Shown here piece by piece: positions 17,362-25,034 of a stretch of DNA of 64,000 nucleotides (positions within the stretch are counted from its first letter, which is position 1; each line of letters opens with the position of its first letter). A model generated the notes under the pieces. The model saw nothing but the letters and a program-made list of their open reading frames with translations, was not told the origin of the DNA and did no database searches. The DNA is from CBDBBY01 sp965203795. GTDB lineage: Bacteria > Pseudomonadota > Alphaproteobacteria > Rhodobacterales > Rhodobacteraceae. The stretch covers positions 1,488,001 through 1,552,000 of the forward strand of contig OZ241915.1 of assembly GCA_965203795.1 (NCBI GenBank), in the 5' to 3' direction. The position numbers were made by a program, and so were the translations under genes.

Positions 17362-18870
17362 TCAGGCCGTTTTGCTGGCTTCGTCGTCCGAAGCCGGGTC
17401 CGCGGACTCGCCGGCCCCCTCGCCCGCATCGGCGGCAGGTTCGGCCTTTTCGTCCGCCTTGTCCTCCAAGTCGCCGGAAGCCGAGGCCGTCTCCTCGGCA
17501 TGCTTTTCAGAGGCCGGCGCTTGGTCATCGGAATCGTCGGCCGCGGCGGGAGCTTCATCCTGAGCTACCGCCGAACCGGATTCGTCCGCCGCGCCGTCTT
17601 GCGCCGCGGTTTCCTTGGCCTCTTCCTTCGTTTCGCCTGAAGCGGCGTTCTTGTCTTCCGAGCCATCGGCGGCGGCCGCTTTTTCGTCGCTGGCTTCAGC
17701 GGGAGCCTCATCCGGGGCCGTCGCTGAGCCAGGCTCATCCGCAGCTTCGGATTGGATTTGAGCTTCCTTGGCGCCTTCTTTTGATTCGTCAGAGGCCGCG
17801 CCCTTGTCCTTCGCATCGCCATCGGCGGTGGCCGCTTTTTCGTCGCCGGCCGCGGCGGTGGCTTCATCCTGAGCTACCGCTGAACCGGATTCGCCCACAT
17901 CGCCGTCGTGCGCCGCGGTTTCCTTGGCCTTTTCGTTCGCTTCGCTGGGCGCGCCGCCCTTGTCTTCCGCGCCATCATCGGCCGCGGCCGCTTTGTCGTC
18001 GCTGGCGGCAGCAGGAGCGTCATCCGGAGCCTTCGCCGATCCAGGCTTGTCGGCAGCCTCGGGTTGAGGTGGAGCTGCCTTGGCGCGTTTTTTCGCTTTG
18101 CTCGGAGTTGGGGCCTGCTCCTTGGCGTCGCCGTCGGCCGAATCTCCCACGAATTCACCGATATCGACGCCTGCCTCGCCCATCTGCTTTTCCATGCCGT
18201 CGAGAGCGGCGCTGGCCGCGAGTTCGCAATAGAGCGCGATGGACCTGGAAGCGTCGTCATTGCCAGGAATGATATGAGTCACGCCCTGCGGCGAGCAGTT
18301 CGTGTCCACAACCGCTACTACCGGTATCGAAAGCTTGTTGGCTTCGGCGACCGCCAGCGCCTCCTTCTTCACGTCAATCACGAACAGGATGTCCGGAAGC
18401 CCTCCCATTTCACGGATGCCGCCGAGCGAGGCGCTGAGCTTCGACTGCTCCCGCTCCATGCCCAGCCGCTCCTTTTTCGTCAGGCCCTCAACGCCTTCGG
18501 CTAGTTTCCCCTCAATCGAATCCAGCCGGTTGATCGAGTTCGAAACGGTGTTCCAGTTCGTCAGGGTTCCGCCGAGCCACCGATGGTTGATGTAGTACTG
18601 CGCGCATCGCTCCGCAGCTTCGGCGATCGGAACCTGCGCCTGCCGCTTCGTCCCTACGAACAGCACGCTGCCGCCATCGGCGACTGTCTTCGAAATCGCG
18701 GCCAGCGCGACATCGAGCATCGGAACCGTTTGCGTCAAATCAAGAATATGGATGCCGTTCTTCTTGCTGTGGATGTAGGGTTCCATCAGCGGATTCCACC
18801 GATGCGACTGGTGTCCGAAGTGGACGCCGGCCTCAAGCAACTGGCGAAGCGTGAACGTAGGGTGAGCCAT
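17362..18870 (-). CDS. rpsB: Ribosomal protein S2 with a long acidic repeat tail
   Basis: Small-subunit ribosomal protein. Residues 1-243 are a normal S2 (LLEAGVHFGHQ, FVGTKRQAQ, RWLGGTLTN, PDILFVIDVKKE, VDTNCSPQGVTHIIPGNDD). Residues 244-502 form a low-complexity tail rich in Ala, Asp, Glu and Lys, with four copies of a 51-53 residue unit. Total length is 502, against about 240-330 usual in this class. ATG 18870 is preferred over ATG 18876 because AAGGA then sits at normal spacing. The tail is in frame to its stop and has no frameshift, so it is probably translated; its role is unknown. The gene is divergent from psuK and upstream of tsf. Confidence 0.95.
   Translation of the reverse strand: MAHPTFTLRQLLEAGVHFGHQSHRWNPLMEPYIHSKKNGIHILDLTQTVPMLDVALAAISKTVADGGSVLFVGTKRQAQVPIAEAAERCAQYYINHRWLGGTLTNWNTVSNSINRLDSIEGKLAEGVEGLTKKERLGMEREQSKLSASLGGIREMGGLPDILFVIDVKKEALAVAEANKLSIPVVAVVDTNCSPQGVTHIIPGNDDASRSIALYCELAASAALDGMEKQMGEAGVDIGEFVGDSADGDAKEQAPTPSKAKKRAKAAPPQPEAADKPGSAKAPDDAPAAASDDKAAAADDGAEDKGGAPSEANEKAKETAAHDGDVGESGSAVAQDEATAAAGDEKAATADGDAKDKGAASDESKEGAKEAQIQSEAADEPGSATAPDEAPAEASDEKAAAADGSEDKNAASGETKEEAKETAAQDGAADESGSAVAQDEAPAAADDSDDQAPASEKHAEETASASGDLEDKADEKAEPAADAGEGAGESADPASDDEASKTA
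17470..18057 (-). repeat. Tandem ~153-bp repeats encoding the S2 tail
   Basis: Four imperfect in-frame units within rpsB start at residues 272, 325, 376 and 427 (AADKPGSA, VGESGSAV, AADEPGSA, AADESGSA). Their spacing is 53, 51 and 51 codons, and the last unit is shortened. Units one and three, and units two and four, resemble each other most (APDDAPAAAS with APDEAPAEAS; AVAQDEATAA with AVAQDEAPAA). That points to duplication of a two-unit block. Confidence 0.85.
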
Positions 18871-19008
18871 GGCCATTCCTTTCCGGTTTAGAACCTCGGC
18901 GGGACGACAGGCATCAAGCCCAACCGGCGGACCGGCGCGGATTTCTCTCCGCCCGGCCCATGCCCCGCCTGCGTTGCGTGCGGCGGCGGTTAATTGAATC
19001 AATCGGCC

Positions 19009-19959
19009 ATGGCAAGCGCATTGCAGGAAGCCGCAGCCGATTGCGCGCAAGCCGCGCAACATGGAGCCGCCGTCGCATGCGTAGGTTCCGTGCATTGGGA
19101 TACGATTGCAGTATCCGACGGGCCGCTGTCTGAAGGGTTTGATCAGCCCGGCACGGTGGAACGCAGGATAGGCGGCGTGGCATTCAACGTTGCATCCGCG
19201 TTGCGGACGCTCGGCCACCGGCCGAAACTTGCCGGAGTTGTGGGATCCGGAAGCGATGGCGACGCGTTGCTGCAGGAGATCGCGATGCGCGGAATTGAAA
19301 CCGATGGAATTGTCCGATCCTCATGGCCCGAATCCGACAGCTACGTGGCGATTGAGGCCGAGGACCGCGTGATCGGAGCTGTCGCCGACTGCCGCTCGCT
19401 GGAATCCATCGGGCCGGACCTGTTCCGCCGATTGGCGGCGAGCCTGTTCAAGGAACCGGAAGATGGCGAACGCCCCCATGTAGTGGTCGATGGCAACTTG
19501 CCTGTGCAAGTGCTGTCTCTTGTCGGGAGCGGATCCGTTCTGGATGGAACCGCCCTTAGCGCGGTTGCCGCTTCAACCGGAAAGATCGAACGAATGCTGT
19601 GGATGCGCCGCAGGAAGGACATGACGCTGTACGTCAACCGCAAGGAAGCGGAACTTCTCACGGGCGATATCCATGCCTCCTCGGCGGAGGCGGCCAAGCG
19701 CCTTGTTCAATTGGGATTTGAGCGGGCGATCGTAACGAACGGAACCGCGCCAGCCGCTGATGCTTGGTGCTGCGGTGTGGTCGAGGCGCGGCCGCGACCG
19801 GCAGCCGCAAGGATTCTGACCGGGGCCGGAGACCGTTTCGCAGCCGCGCACATTTCAGCGCGGCTTCGGCGAACGGATCGGGCCCAAGCGCTTTCAGACG
19901 CCTGCGACTTCGCCGCGGCGTATGTCGCAGGAACTCAGGAGCTTCGGCCACATGCTTGA
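19009..19959 (+). CDS. psuK: Pseudouridine kinase (PfkB family)
   Basis: Phosphorylates pseudouridine to pseudouridine 5'-phosphate. The 316-residue ribokinase-fold protein shows CVGSVHWDTIA at the N-terminus, the GG motif RIGGVAFNVASALRTLG and the catalytic ILTGAGDRFAAAH. The specific assignment rests on the overlapping psuG gene downstream. ATG 19009 was chosen; an in-frame TTG at 18994 is possible. The gene is divergent from rpsB with about 140 bases between them. Its last codons overlap the psuG start by eight bases. Confidence 0.87.
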   Translation: MASALQEAAADCAQAAQHGAAVACVGSVHWDTIAVSDGPLSEGFDQPGTVERRIGGVAFNVASALRTLGHRPKLAGVVGSGSDGDALLQEIAMRGIETDGIVRSSWPESDSYVAIEAEDRVIGAVADCRSLESIGPDLFRRLAASLFKEPEDGERPHVVVDGNLPVQVLSLVGSGSVLDGTALSAVAASTGKIERMLWMRRRKDMTLYVNRKEAELLTGDIHASSAEAAKRLVQLGFERAIVTNGTAPAADAWCCGVVEARPRPAAARILTGAGDRFAAAHISARLRRTDRAQALSDACDFAAAYVAGTQELRPHA

Positions 19960-20866
19960 ATTCCGCGAAGATCTCGAAGGCGCGCGCCGACATGACCTGC
20001 CGATCGTCGCGCTGGAGACTTCGGTCATCGCGCAGGGACTGCCCTACCCCGACAACGTCGAAACCGCCCTTGCCGCGGAAGCCGCCGTGCGGCGCAACGG
20101 CGCAATACCCGCTACGGTCGGCGTGCTCGACGGCGCTATCAAAATCGGGCTTTCCGAGGCGGAGATTGAACGCTTCGGCAGGGCGAGCGGCATTCCGAAG
20201 CTGAGTCGCGCCGACTTGCCCGTTTCGGTTTCCCGCCGCGCGACGGGCGCGACTACCGTGGCCGCAACGATGATCTGCGCCCGCGCAGCAGGCATCGGCG
20301 TCTTCGCCACCGGAGGCATTGGCGGGGTCCATATCGGCGCGGAGGAGAGTTTCGACATCTCGCAGGATCTCAGGGAGCTGGCGGAGACGCCGGTGGTGGT
20401 CGTGTCCTCAGGCGCCAAGGCCATTCTTGATCTCGGCAAGACCTTGGAGGTTCTGGAGACGCTCGGCGTGCCGGTCGCAGCCTATCGGCAATCCGAGTTT
20501 CCCGCCTTCTGGTCCGCCTCATCGGGTTTGCCGGCGCCGCTTACGGTCGACAGCCCTTCGGAAATCGCGATGGCGCATCTTGCTCGCCGCGATCTCGGCC
20601 TGCCGGGAGGGTTTCTCGTCGCGAATCCGATTCCGGCGGAGGCGGAAATTCCGCTGGAGACCGTGATGCCGTGGATCAGGAGCGCCGTCGAGGACGCTGA
20701 AGCGGAAGGCGTTTCCGGAAAAGATGTCACGCCGTTCCTGCTGAAGCGGGTGGTCGAGGAATCCGGCGGGCGCTCGGTCGCGGCCAACATTGAGCTGATC
20801 AAGTGCAACGCCGGCCTCGGCGCCCAAATCGCTCTTGCTCTGGTTGATGCGCAACCAGCGGGATGA
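19952..20866 (+). CDS. psuG: Pseudouridine-5'-phosphate glycosidase
   Basis: Cleaves the C-glycosidic bond of pseudouridine 5'-phosphate to uracil and ribose 5-phosphate. The 304 residues match the family, with ALETSVIAQGLPYPDN at the N-terminus, GATTVAATMICARAAGI, FATGGIGGVHIGAEESFD and the C-terminal VAANIELIKCNAGLGAQIA. I chose ATG 19952, preceded by AGGAG, over the in-frame ATG 19922; the start overlaps the psuK stop. With psuK it forms a two-gene RNA-nucleoside salvage unit. No dedicated transporter lies alongside. Confidence 0.95.
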   Translation: MLEFREDLEGARRHDLPIVALETSVIAQGLPYPDNVETALAAEAAVRRNGAIPATVGVLDGAIKIGLSEAEIERFGRASGIPKLSRADLPVSVSRRATGATTVAATMICARAAGIGVFATGGIGGVHIGAEESFDISQDLRELAETPVVVVSSGAKAILDLGKTLEVLETLGVPVAAYRQSEFPAFWSASSGLPAPLTVDSPSEIAMAHLARRDLGLPGGFLVANPIPAEAEIPLETVMPWIRSAVEDAEAEGVSGKDVTPFLLKRVVEESGGRSVAANIELIKCNAGLGAQIALALVDAQPAG

Positions 20867-21060
20867 AGCGCTGAGTAAAGCAGGAAAGACTGATCCGGCA
20901 CGTTTCCGCTTTCGCGGCGCTGCAAGCGGGAATCCGGAATCGGGCGGCCTTTTGCTTGGGGAATCCAGGACGAATCCGAATCTTCTAGTCTGGCCGGGGC
21001 GATTGGTCTAATGTCCGCCGCGTTGGCGGAACAAGGCGTTGCTACATTGCGGACAGTGGA

Positions 21061-21786
21061 ATGACCCAAGTCGAGCCGGAAGGTTCGCCGGAGGCTCAAA
21101 GGCGGCGGGTCGGCATCTGGGGAAGCCTGCGCGCCAACTTCCTTACCGGCCTGGTCGTCGTCGCGCCTGTCGGACTGACCATCTACATTGTCTGGGCGGC
21201 CATCGGCATCATCGATTCATGGGTGCTGCCTTGGATCCCGCAGCGGTACCAGCCCGCCACCTACTTCGGCGTCGACCTTCATGGCATCGGCGTCGCGATA
21301 TTCCTCGTTTTCACGGTTGTCGTCGGCTACGTCGCCAAGGGGATCATCGGCCGCTCGCTTCTTCGCTGGGGCGAGTCGGTTGTCGATCGGATGCCTATCG
21401 TCAGGACGGTTTACAACGGCCTGAAGCAGATCGCGGAAACGGTCCTGAACAGCACGGAAACCAATTTCGACAAGGCATGCATCATCGAATACCCGAGGAA
21501 GGGCCTGTGGGCGATCGCGTTCTATTCCCGCCCTGCGAAGGACGAGATGCAGGAGAAAAGCCCGCCCGAGGAGCAGATGATCAGCGTGTTCCTGCCGACG
21601 ACGCCCAACCCGACGTCGGGTTTTCTACTTTTCGTTCCTGAGTCCGATGTCATATTCCTCGACATGTCGGTCGAGGACGCGGCGAAGCTCGTGATTTCCG
21701 CCGGCCTGGTCTATCCGGCAAAAGACGAGGAAAAGCCCCGCCGGCGGCGGTCCGGACGCAATCGCCAAGACCGGAAGGCGGCTTAG
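21061..21786 (+). CDS. DUF502 family inner-membrane protein
   Basis: A 241-residue membrane protein of unknown function. Two hydrophobic segments are clear: FLTGLVVVAPVGLTIYIVWAA near residue 26 and IGVAIFLVFTVVVGYVAKG near residue 75. Between and after them is the family motif GWGESVVDRMPIVRTVYNGLKQ-like (here RWGESVVDRMPIVRTVYNGL). A soluble C-terminal part ends in a basic tail (KPRRRRSGRNRQDRK). Family members are widespread in alphaproteobacteria, often near recG or glmS, neither of which is present here. No function can be given. Confidence 0.88.
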   Translation: MTQVEPEGSPEAQRRRVGIWGSLRANFLTGLVVVAPVGLTIYIVWAAIGIIDSWVLPWIPQRYQPATYFGVDLHGIGVAIFLVFTVVVGYVAKGIIGRSLLRWGESVVDRMPIVRTVYNGLKQIAETVLNSTETNFDKACIIEYPRKGLWAIAFYSRPAKDEMQEKSPPEEQMISVFLPTTPNPTSGFLLFVPESDVIFLDMSVEDAAKLVISAGLVYPAKDEEKPRRRRSGRNRQDRKAA

Positions 21787-21805
21787 GCGCCGCCAAGAAC
21801 ATTGC

Positions 21806-21832
21806 GGCTGGCCGGGGAACAGTCGGCCAGCC
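21806..21832. terminator. Hairpin between convergent genes
   Basis: Perfect 9-bp stem GGCTGGCCG/CGGCCAGCC with a 9-base loop, between the DUF502 gene (plus) and the binding-protein gene (minus). There is no U-run, so it may act as a weak or bidirectional terminator or protect transcript ends. Confidence 0.5.
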
Positions 21833-21874
21833 TTGGAAAGCGGCGTTGAATCCTGCGGCGGTCAGGCCCGAACG

Positions 21875-23692
21875 CTACTCCTCATGCCACCAGACGTCCG
21901 GCTGCCAGCCGATCCAGTCGCCGTAGATGGGAATGTAATCGGGAAAGCGGAGCTCTTTCGCATGCGCGATCCTGGTATGGTCCGAGTACCATGCAGGGAT
22001 TACAAAGCGCCCCGCGGTAAGCACCCGGTCAAGCGCCTTGACGCCAGCCCGGAAGCCCGCCTGCGTTTTGGCCTCGAGTATGGAGTCGATCATCCCGTCC
22101 ACGGCGGGGCTGTCCACGCCCATCCAATTGCGGGTTCCCGGCGCGGTAACGCCCTCGCCGCCCCAATAGAGCTTCTGCTCGTTGCCGGGGCTTAGCGAAA
22201 GCCCGCGGCGGTACCACGCCATGTCGAAATCGTAATTGTTCACGCGCTCGCGGTATTGCGCGCTGTCGATCACGGTGATGCTGGCTTCGATGCCCAAGCG
22301 CTTGAGGGCCTCGATGTAGATGTTGGCAACCGACTGCGTGGTGTCGGAGCCTTGCACGAGAAGTATCTCGAACTCAAACGGCGCACCTTCGGCGTTCCTC
22401 AGCACGCCCGCCGAGTCGGCGGCCCAGCCGGCCTCCTCCAGAATGCCGACCGCAGCCCTGATGTTCGCGCGGTTGCGCTCCGAGCCGTCGGATACGGGAA
22501 GCGTGTAGCCCTCAAGCGCGCCGGGGAGAAGTTCCGCCGTGAACGGCTCAAGCAGTTCCCGAACTCGGCCTTCGGCCGGTCCCGTGCTCATCCCGAGAAC
22601 GGAGTTCGAAAAGTACGAAATGATACGCGGTTCGGTGCCGCCGTTGAGCGTGTCGTTGATGAACTCGAAATTGAACGCGTGGATGAGGGCGTCCCTCACC
22701 CGCCAGTCTTTGAAGATGCCGCGGCGCGTGTTGAAAACGAAACCCCTGATCCCGGACGGGCGCTTGTGCGGAATCACGGATTTCACGACATCGCCGCTGT
22801 GGACCGCGGGAAAGTCGTAGGCCGTGTCCCATTTGCCGGCGTTCCACTCGCGGAACGTGTTGAACTCGCCGGCCTTGAATGCCTCAAAGACCACGCCGCC
22901 GTCGCCGAAATACTCGTAGGTGATTTCGTCGTAATTGTTTCGGCCGCGGTTGAAGCCCAGGCTTGCGCCCCAGTAGTTCGGGTCCCTCCGGAAGGTCACG
23001 GATCTTCCGGTTTCGAAGCTGTCCAGAACGTACGGGCCCGATCCGACGGGAATGTCGAGCGAACTCTCTTCGAAATCCCTGCCATCCCACTGGGACTTTT
23101 TCAGGACCGGCCGGAGGCCGAGTATGAGAGGGAGCTCGCGGTCGACCGTGTTGAAAGTGAATCTCACGGAGCGAGGCCCGGTCTGCTCCATGGTCTCGAT
23201 CTTCTTCCATGCGGTCCAGTAGCGGGGGTTGCCCTTCGTTCCCAGAGTTTCGAAGGACCACATGACGTCCTCCACGGTCACAGGCGAGCCATCGGAGAAG
23301 CGCGCCTTCTCCCTGAGGGTGAATTCAACCCAGTCCCGGCCGTCATTCGTTTCGATCGTTTCGGCGAGCAGACCGTACAGCGAGAACGGCTCGTCCCAGT
23401 TCCGCCCCATCAGCGCTTCATAGGTGTGGGTTCTGATCGCCGGCGGCGCGCTACCTTTGAGTATGAACGGGTTGAGTGAATCGAATGTCCCGCCCGCGCC
23501 GAATGAGATTACGCCCCCTTTGGGCGCGCCCGGATTCACGTAAGGCAGGCTGGCGTATCCGGGCCCGAGGACCGGTTCGCCGTACATTGCAATCCCGTGC
23601 CGGGGCTCCGCATGTCCCGGAAGCGGCAGCGCGAGAAGAAACGCCGCGACCGCCATCGCCGTGCCTGCAGCGGCAGAATTCGCAAGTGGCAT
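21875..23692 (-). CDS. Family 5 ABC transporter periplasmic binding protein (YejA-like)
   Basis: Receptor for peptides or similar ligands, 605 residues. A Sec signal is visible (MAVAAFLLALPLPGHA before EPRHGIAMYGEP). The long family 5 fold follows, with YVNPGAPKGGVISFG, FSDGSPVTVEDVMWSFE and a C-terminal WYSDHTRIAHAKELRFP. The PKGG...LNPF opening and the length fit the YejA/microcin C receptor branch. No YejB, YejE or YejF permease or ATPase gene adjoins, so it must work with a transporter encoded elsewhere. ATG 23692 is the only suitable start before the signal peptide. Confidence 0.9.
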   Translation of the reverse strand: MPLANSAAAGTAMAVAAFLLALPLPGHAEPRHGIAMYGEPVLGPGYASLPYVNPGAPKGGVISFGAGGTFDSLNPFILKGSAPPAIRTHTYEALMGRNWDEPFSLYGLLAETIETNDGRDWVEFTLREKARFSDGSPVTVEDVMWSFETLGTKGNPRYWTAWKKIETMEQTGPRSVRFTFNTVDRELPLILGLRPVLKKSQWDGRDFEESSLDIPVGSGPYVLDSFETGRSVTFRRDPNYWGASLGFNRGRNNYDEITYEYFGDGGVVFEAFKAGEFNTFREWNAGKWDTAYDFPAVHSGDVVKSVIPHKRPSGIRGFVFNTRRGIFKDWRVRDALIHAFNFEFINDTLNGGTEPRIISYFSNSVLGMSTGPAEGRVRELLEPFTAELLPGALEGYTLPVSDGSERNRANIRAAVGILEEAGWAADSAGVLRNAEGAPFEFEILLVQGSDTTQSVANIYIEALKRLGIEASITVIDSAQYRERVNNYDFDMAWYRRGLSLSPGNEQKLYWGGEGVTAPGTRNWMGVDSPAVDGMIDSILEAKTQAGFRAGVKALDRVLTAGRFVIPAWYSDHTRIAHAKELRFPDYIPIYGDWIGWQPDVWWHEE

Positions 23693-23749
23693 TTTGGCAA
23701 CAAACTCCGATGCTTCAAGATGCCGCGTCGATATTTGTGATTATTGCGC

Positions 23750-23778
23750 TTGTAAAGCCGACTAGGCGAGCGTATTGA
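23750..23778 (+). promoter_or_regulatory. Candidate sigma70-type promoter of a small RNA
   Basis: TTGTAA (23750-23755) and TATTGA (23773-23778) are separated by exactly 17 bases. It lies upstream of a two-hairpin segment ending in a strong terminator, with no open reading frame between. It is also close to the start of the YejA-like gene on the other strand. Confidence 0.4.
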
Positions 23779-23784
23779 TGGCCT

Positions 23785-23862
23785 CACTGCTCGATAGGTT
23801 TCTTGCCTGTATGAAACCTGCCTCATAACTTAAGCGCCCGCTCTCTGAGCGGGCCTTTTTTT
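23785..23862 (+). ncRNA. Candidate small RNA with two stem-loops
   Basis: A roughly 78-base segment with no start codon and open frame of note. It has stem-loop 1 (AGGTTTC at 23796-23802 paired with GAAACCT at 23813-23819) and a single-stranded stretch GCCTCATAACTTAAGC. The terminator hairpin is GCCCGCTC at 23836-23843 paired with GAGCGGGC at 23847-23854, followed by seven T. A promoter-like element ends about seven bases upstream. The CCTGCCTC stretch could pair with Shine-Dalgarno sequences. I do not recognise the family. Confidence 0.45.
23836..23862 (+). terminator. Rho-independent terminator
   Basis: 8-bp GC-rich perfect stem, 3-base loop and seven T on the plus strand. No protein gene ends upstream of it on this strand, so it points to an independent non-coding transcript. 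Confidence 0.8.
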
Positions 23863-24224
23863 GCCCGCAACCCTGCCCGAACTGCGGGAATGCTTGCCAA
23901 GCCCGGCCGCTCGGGAAAAGCGCTGGCCCCAGCATTCCCTTCCGTCTCTTTCTTTTCCGGGCGCGCATCCGGCCCGGCGGCACGACCGGCTCCGCGCCTT
24001 CGCAAGCTGCTGCGCGCCCGCCGCGAGCACGGATGCTGCGGCGCGGCATGGACCGCCCGATAGGCGGAGATAGCCGTCCCTATCGCTAGCTCGCGCTGCG
24101 ATAAACCGTTGATATTCGCCGCCTGCGCCTGCAAGCCGGAAATTCGATTGCGGCGGTTTCGCCCGTCCGATAGTCGCCAGCCCGGGCCCTATCGGCGGGC
24201 TACTGTCTTGATGCGAGGCGCCTA
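23863..24224. other. Gene-free region before the 3-hydroxybutyrate dehydrogenase gene
   Basis: About 360 bases. Short open frames here have shadow-like composition. It presumably carries the promoter of the plus-strand dehydrogenase gene, but I see no clear element. Confidence 0.35.
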
Positions 24225-24998
24225 TTGCTGCTGAAAGGGAAAACCGCGGTAGTGACCGGCTCCACATCGGGGATCGGTCTCGCGATCGCCGAGCGCCTTG
24301 CGGCGGAAGGCGCGGACATGGTCCTGAATTCATTCTCGGACGAACCCGCCCATCACGATCTCGCGAGGAGCTTCCGGGAGCGGTTCCCCGGAAAGGCAGC
24401 CTACGCCGCAGCGGACATGCGCGACCCGGCGGCATGCCGCCGCCTCATCGAGGATTCGGCGCCGGTTGGCGTGCTCGTCAACAATGCCGGCATCCAGCAC
24501 ATGGATCCGGTCGAGCGGTTCCCGGCGGAGAAATGGGACGAGGTGATCGCGATCAACCTGTCCTCCGCATTCCACACGATCGCCGCCGCGCTGCCGGGAA
24601 TGCGCGATGAAGGCTGGGGCCGGATCGTGAACATTTCGTCGGCCCACGGCCTGACCGCCTCCCCTTTCAAGTCGGCATACATATCCGCAAAGCATGGAAT
24701 GATCGGATTGACGAAGACCGTGGCGCTCGAGACCGCCGCGGATCCGATCACGTGCAACGCGATCTGCCCAGGCTTCGTGCTGACTCCCCTGGTCGAGGCG
24801 CAGATCCCCGACCAGATGGCCATTCACGGCATGGATCGCGAAACCGTGGTTCGGGAAGTGATGCTTGCGAGGCAGCCCACCGGCGAATTCGTGACCGTCG
24901 ACCAGATTGCGGGAACGGTGCGGTTCCTTTGCTCGGAATCCGCAGACCAGATCACCGGAAGCTGCATTTCCGTCGATGGAGGATGGACGGCCCTTTGA
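24225..24998 (+). CDS. bdhA: D-3-hydroxybutyrate dehydrogenase
   Basis: NAD-dependent short-chain dehydrogenase that interconverts 3-hydroxybutyrate and acetoacetate, used for mobilising polyhydroxybutyrate or ketone bodies. The 257 residues show the nucleotide motif TGSTSGIGLAIAE, NNAGIQ, the catalytic Ser in NISSAHGLTASPFKSAYISAKHG-type order with YISAK (Tyr and Lys), and VDGGWTAL at the end. The HMDPVERFP and LVEAQIPDQ segments are typical of the BDH branch. It starts at TTG 24225. The gene is convergent with mfd, with only 36 bases between them. Confidence 0.9.
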   Translation: MLLKGKTAVVTGSTSGIGLAIAERLAAEGADMVLNSFSDEPAHHDLARSFRERFPGKAAYAAADMRDPAACRRLIEDSAPVGVLVNNAGIQHMDPVERFPAEKWDEVIAINLSSAFHTIAAALPGMRDEGWGRIVNISSAHGLTASPFKSAYISAKHGMIGLTKTVALETAADPITCNAICPGFVLTPLVEAQIPDQMAIHGMDRETVVREVMLARQPTGEFVTVDQIAGTVRFLCSESADQITGSCISVDGGWTAL

Positions 24999-25014
24999 CG
25001 CAGTGCCGTCAAAG
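24993..25014. terminator. Hairpin between convergent bdhA and mfd
   Basis: Perfect 8-bp stem CTTTGACG/CGTCAAAG with a 6-base loop, overlapping the bdhA stop codon. No T-run follows on either strand. Confidence 0.4.
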
Positions 25015-25034
25015 CGGGCCGGAGCCGGACAGGG

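Noticed and set aside
17563..17565. Repeats in the rpsB tail as a CRISPR array
   Set aside because: The units are in-frame, imperfect and contiguous without unique spacers.
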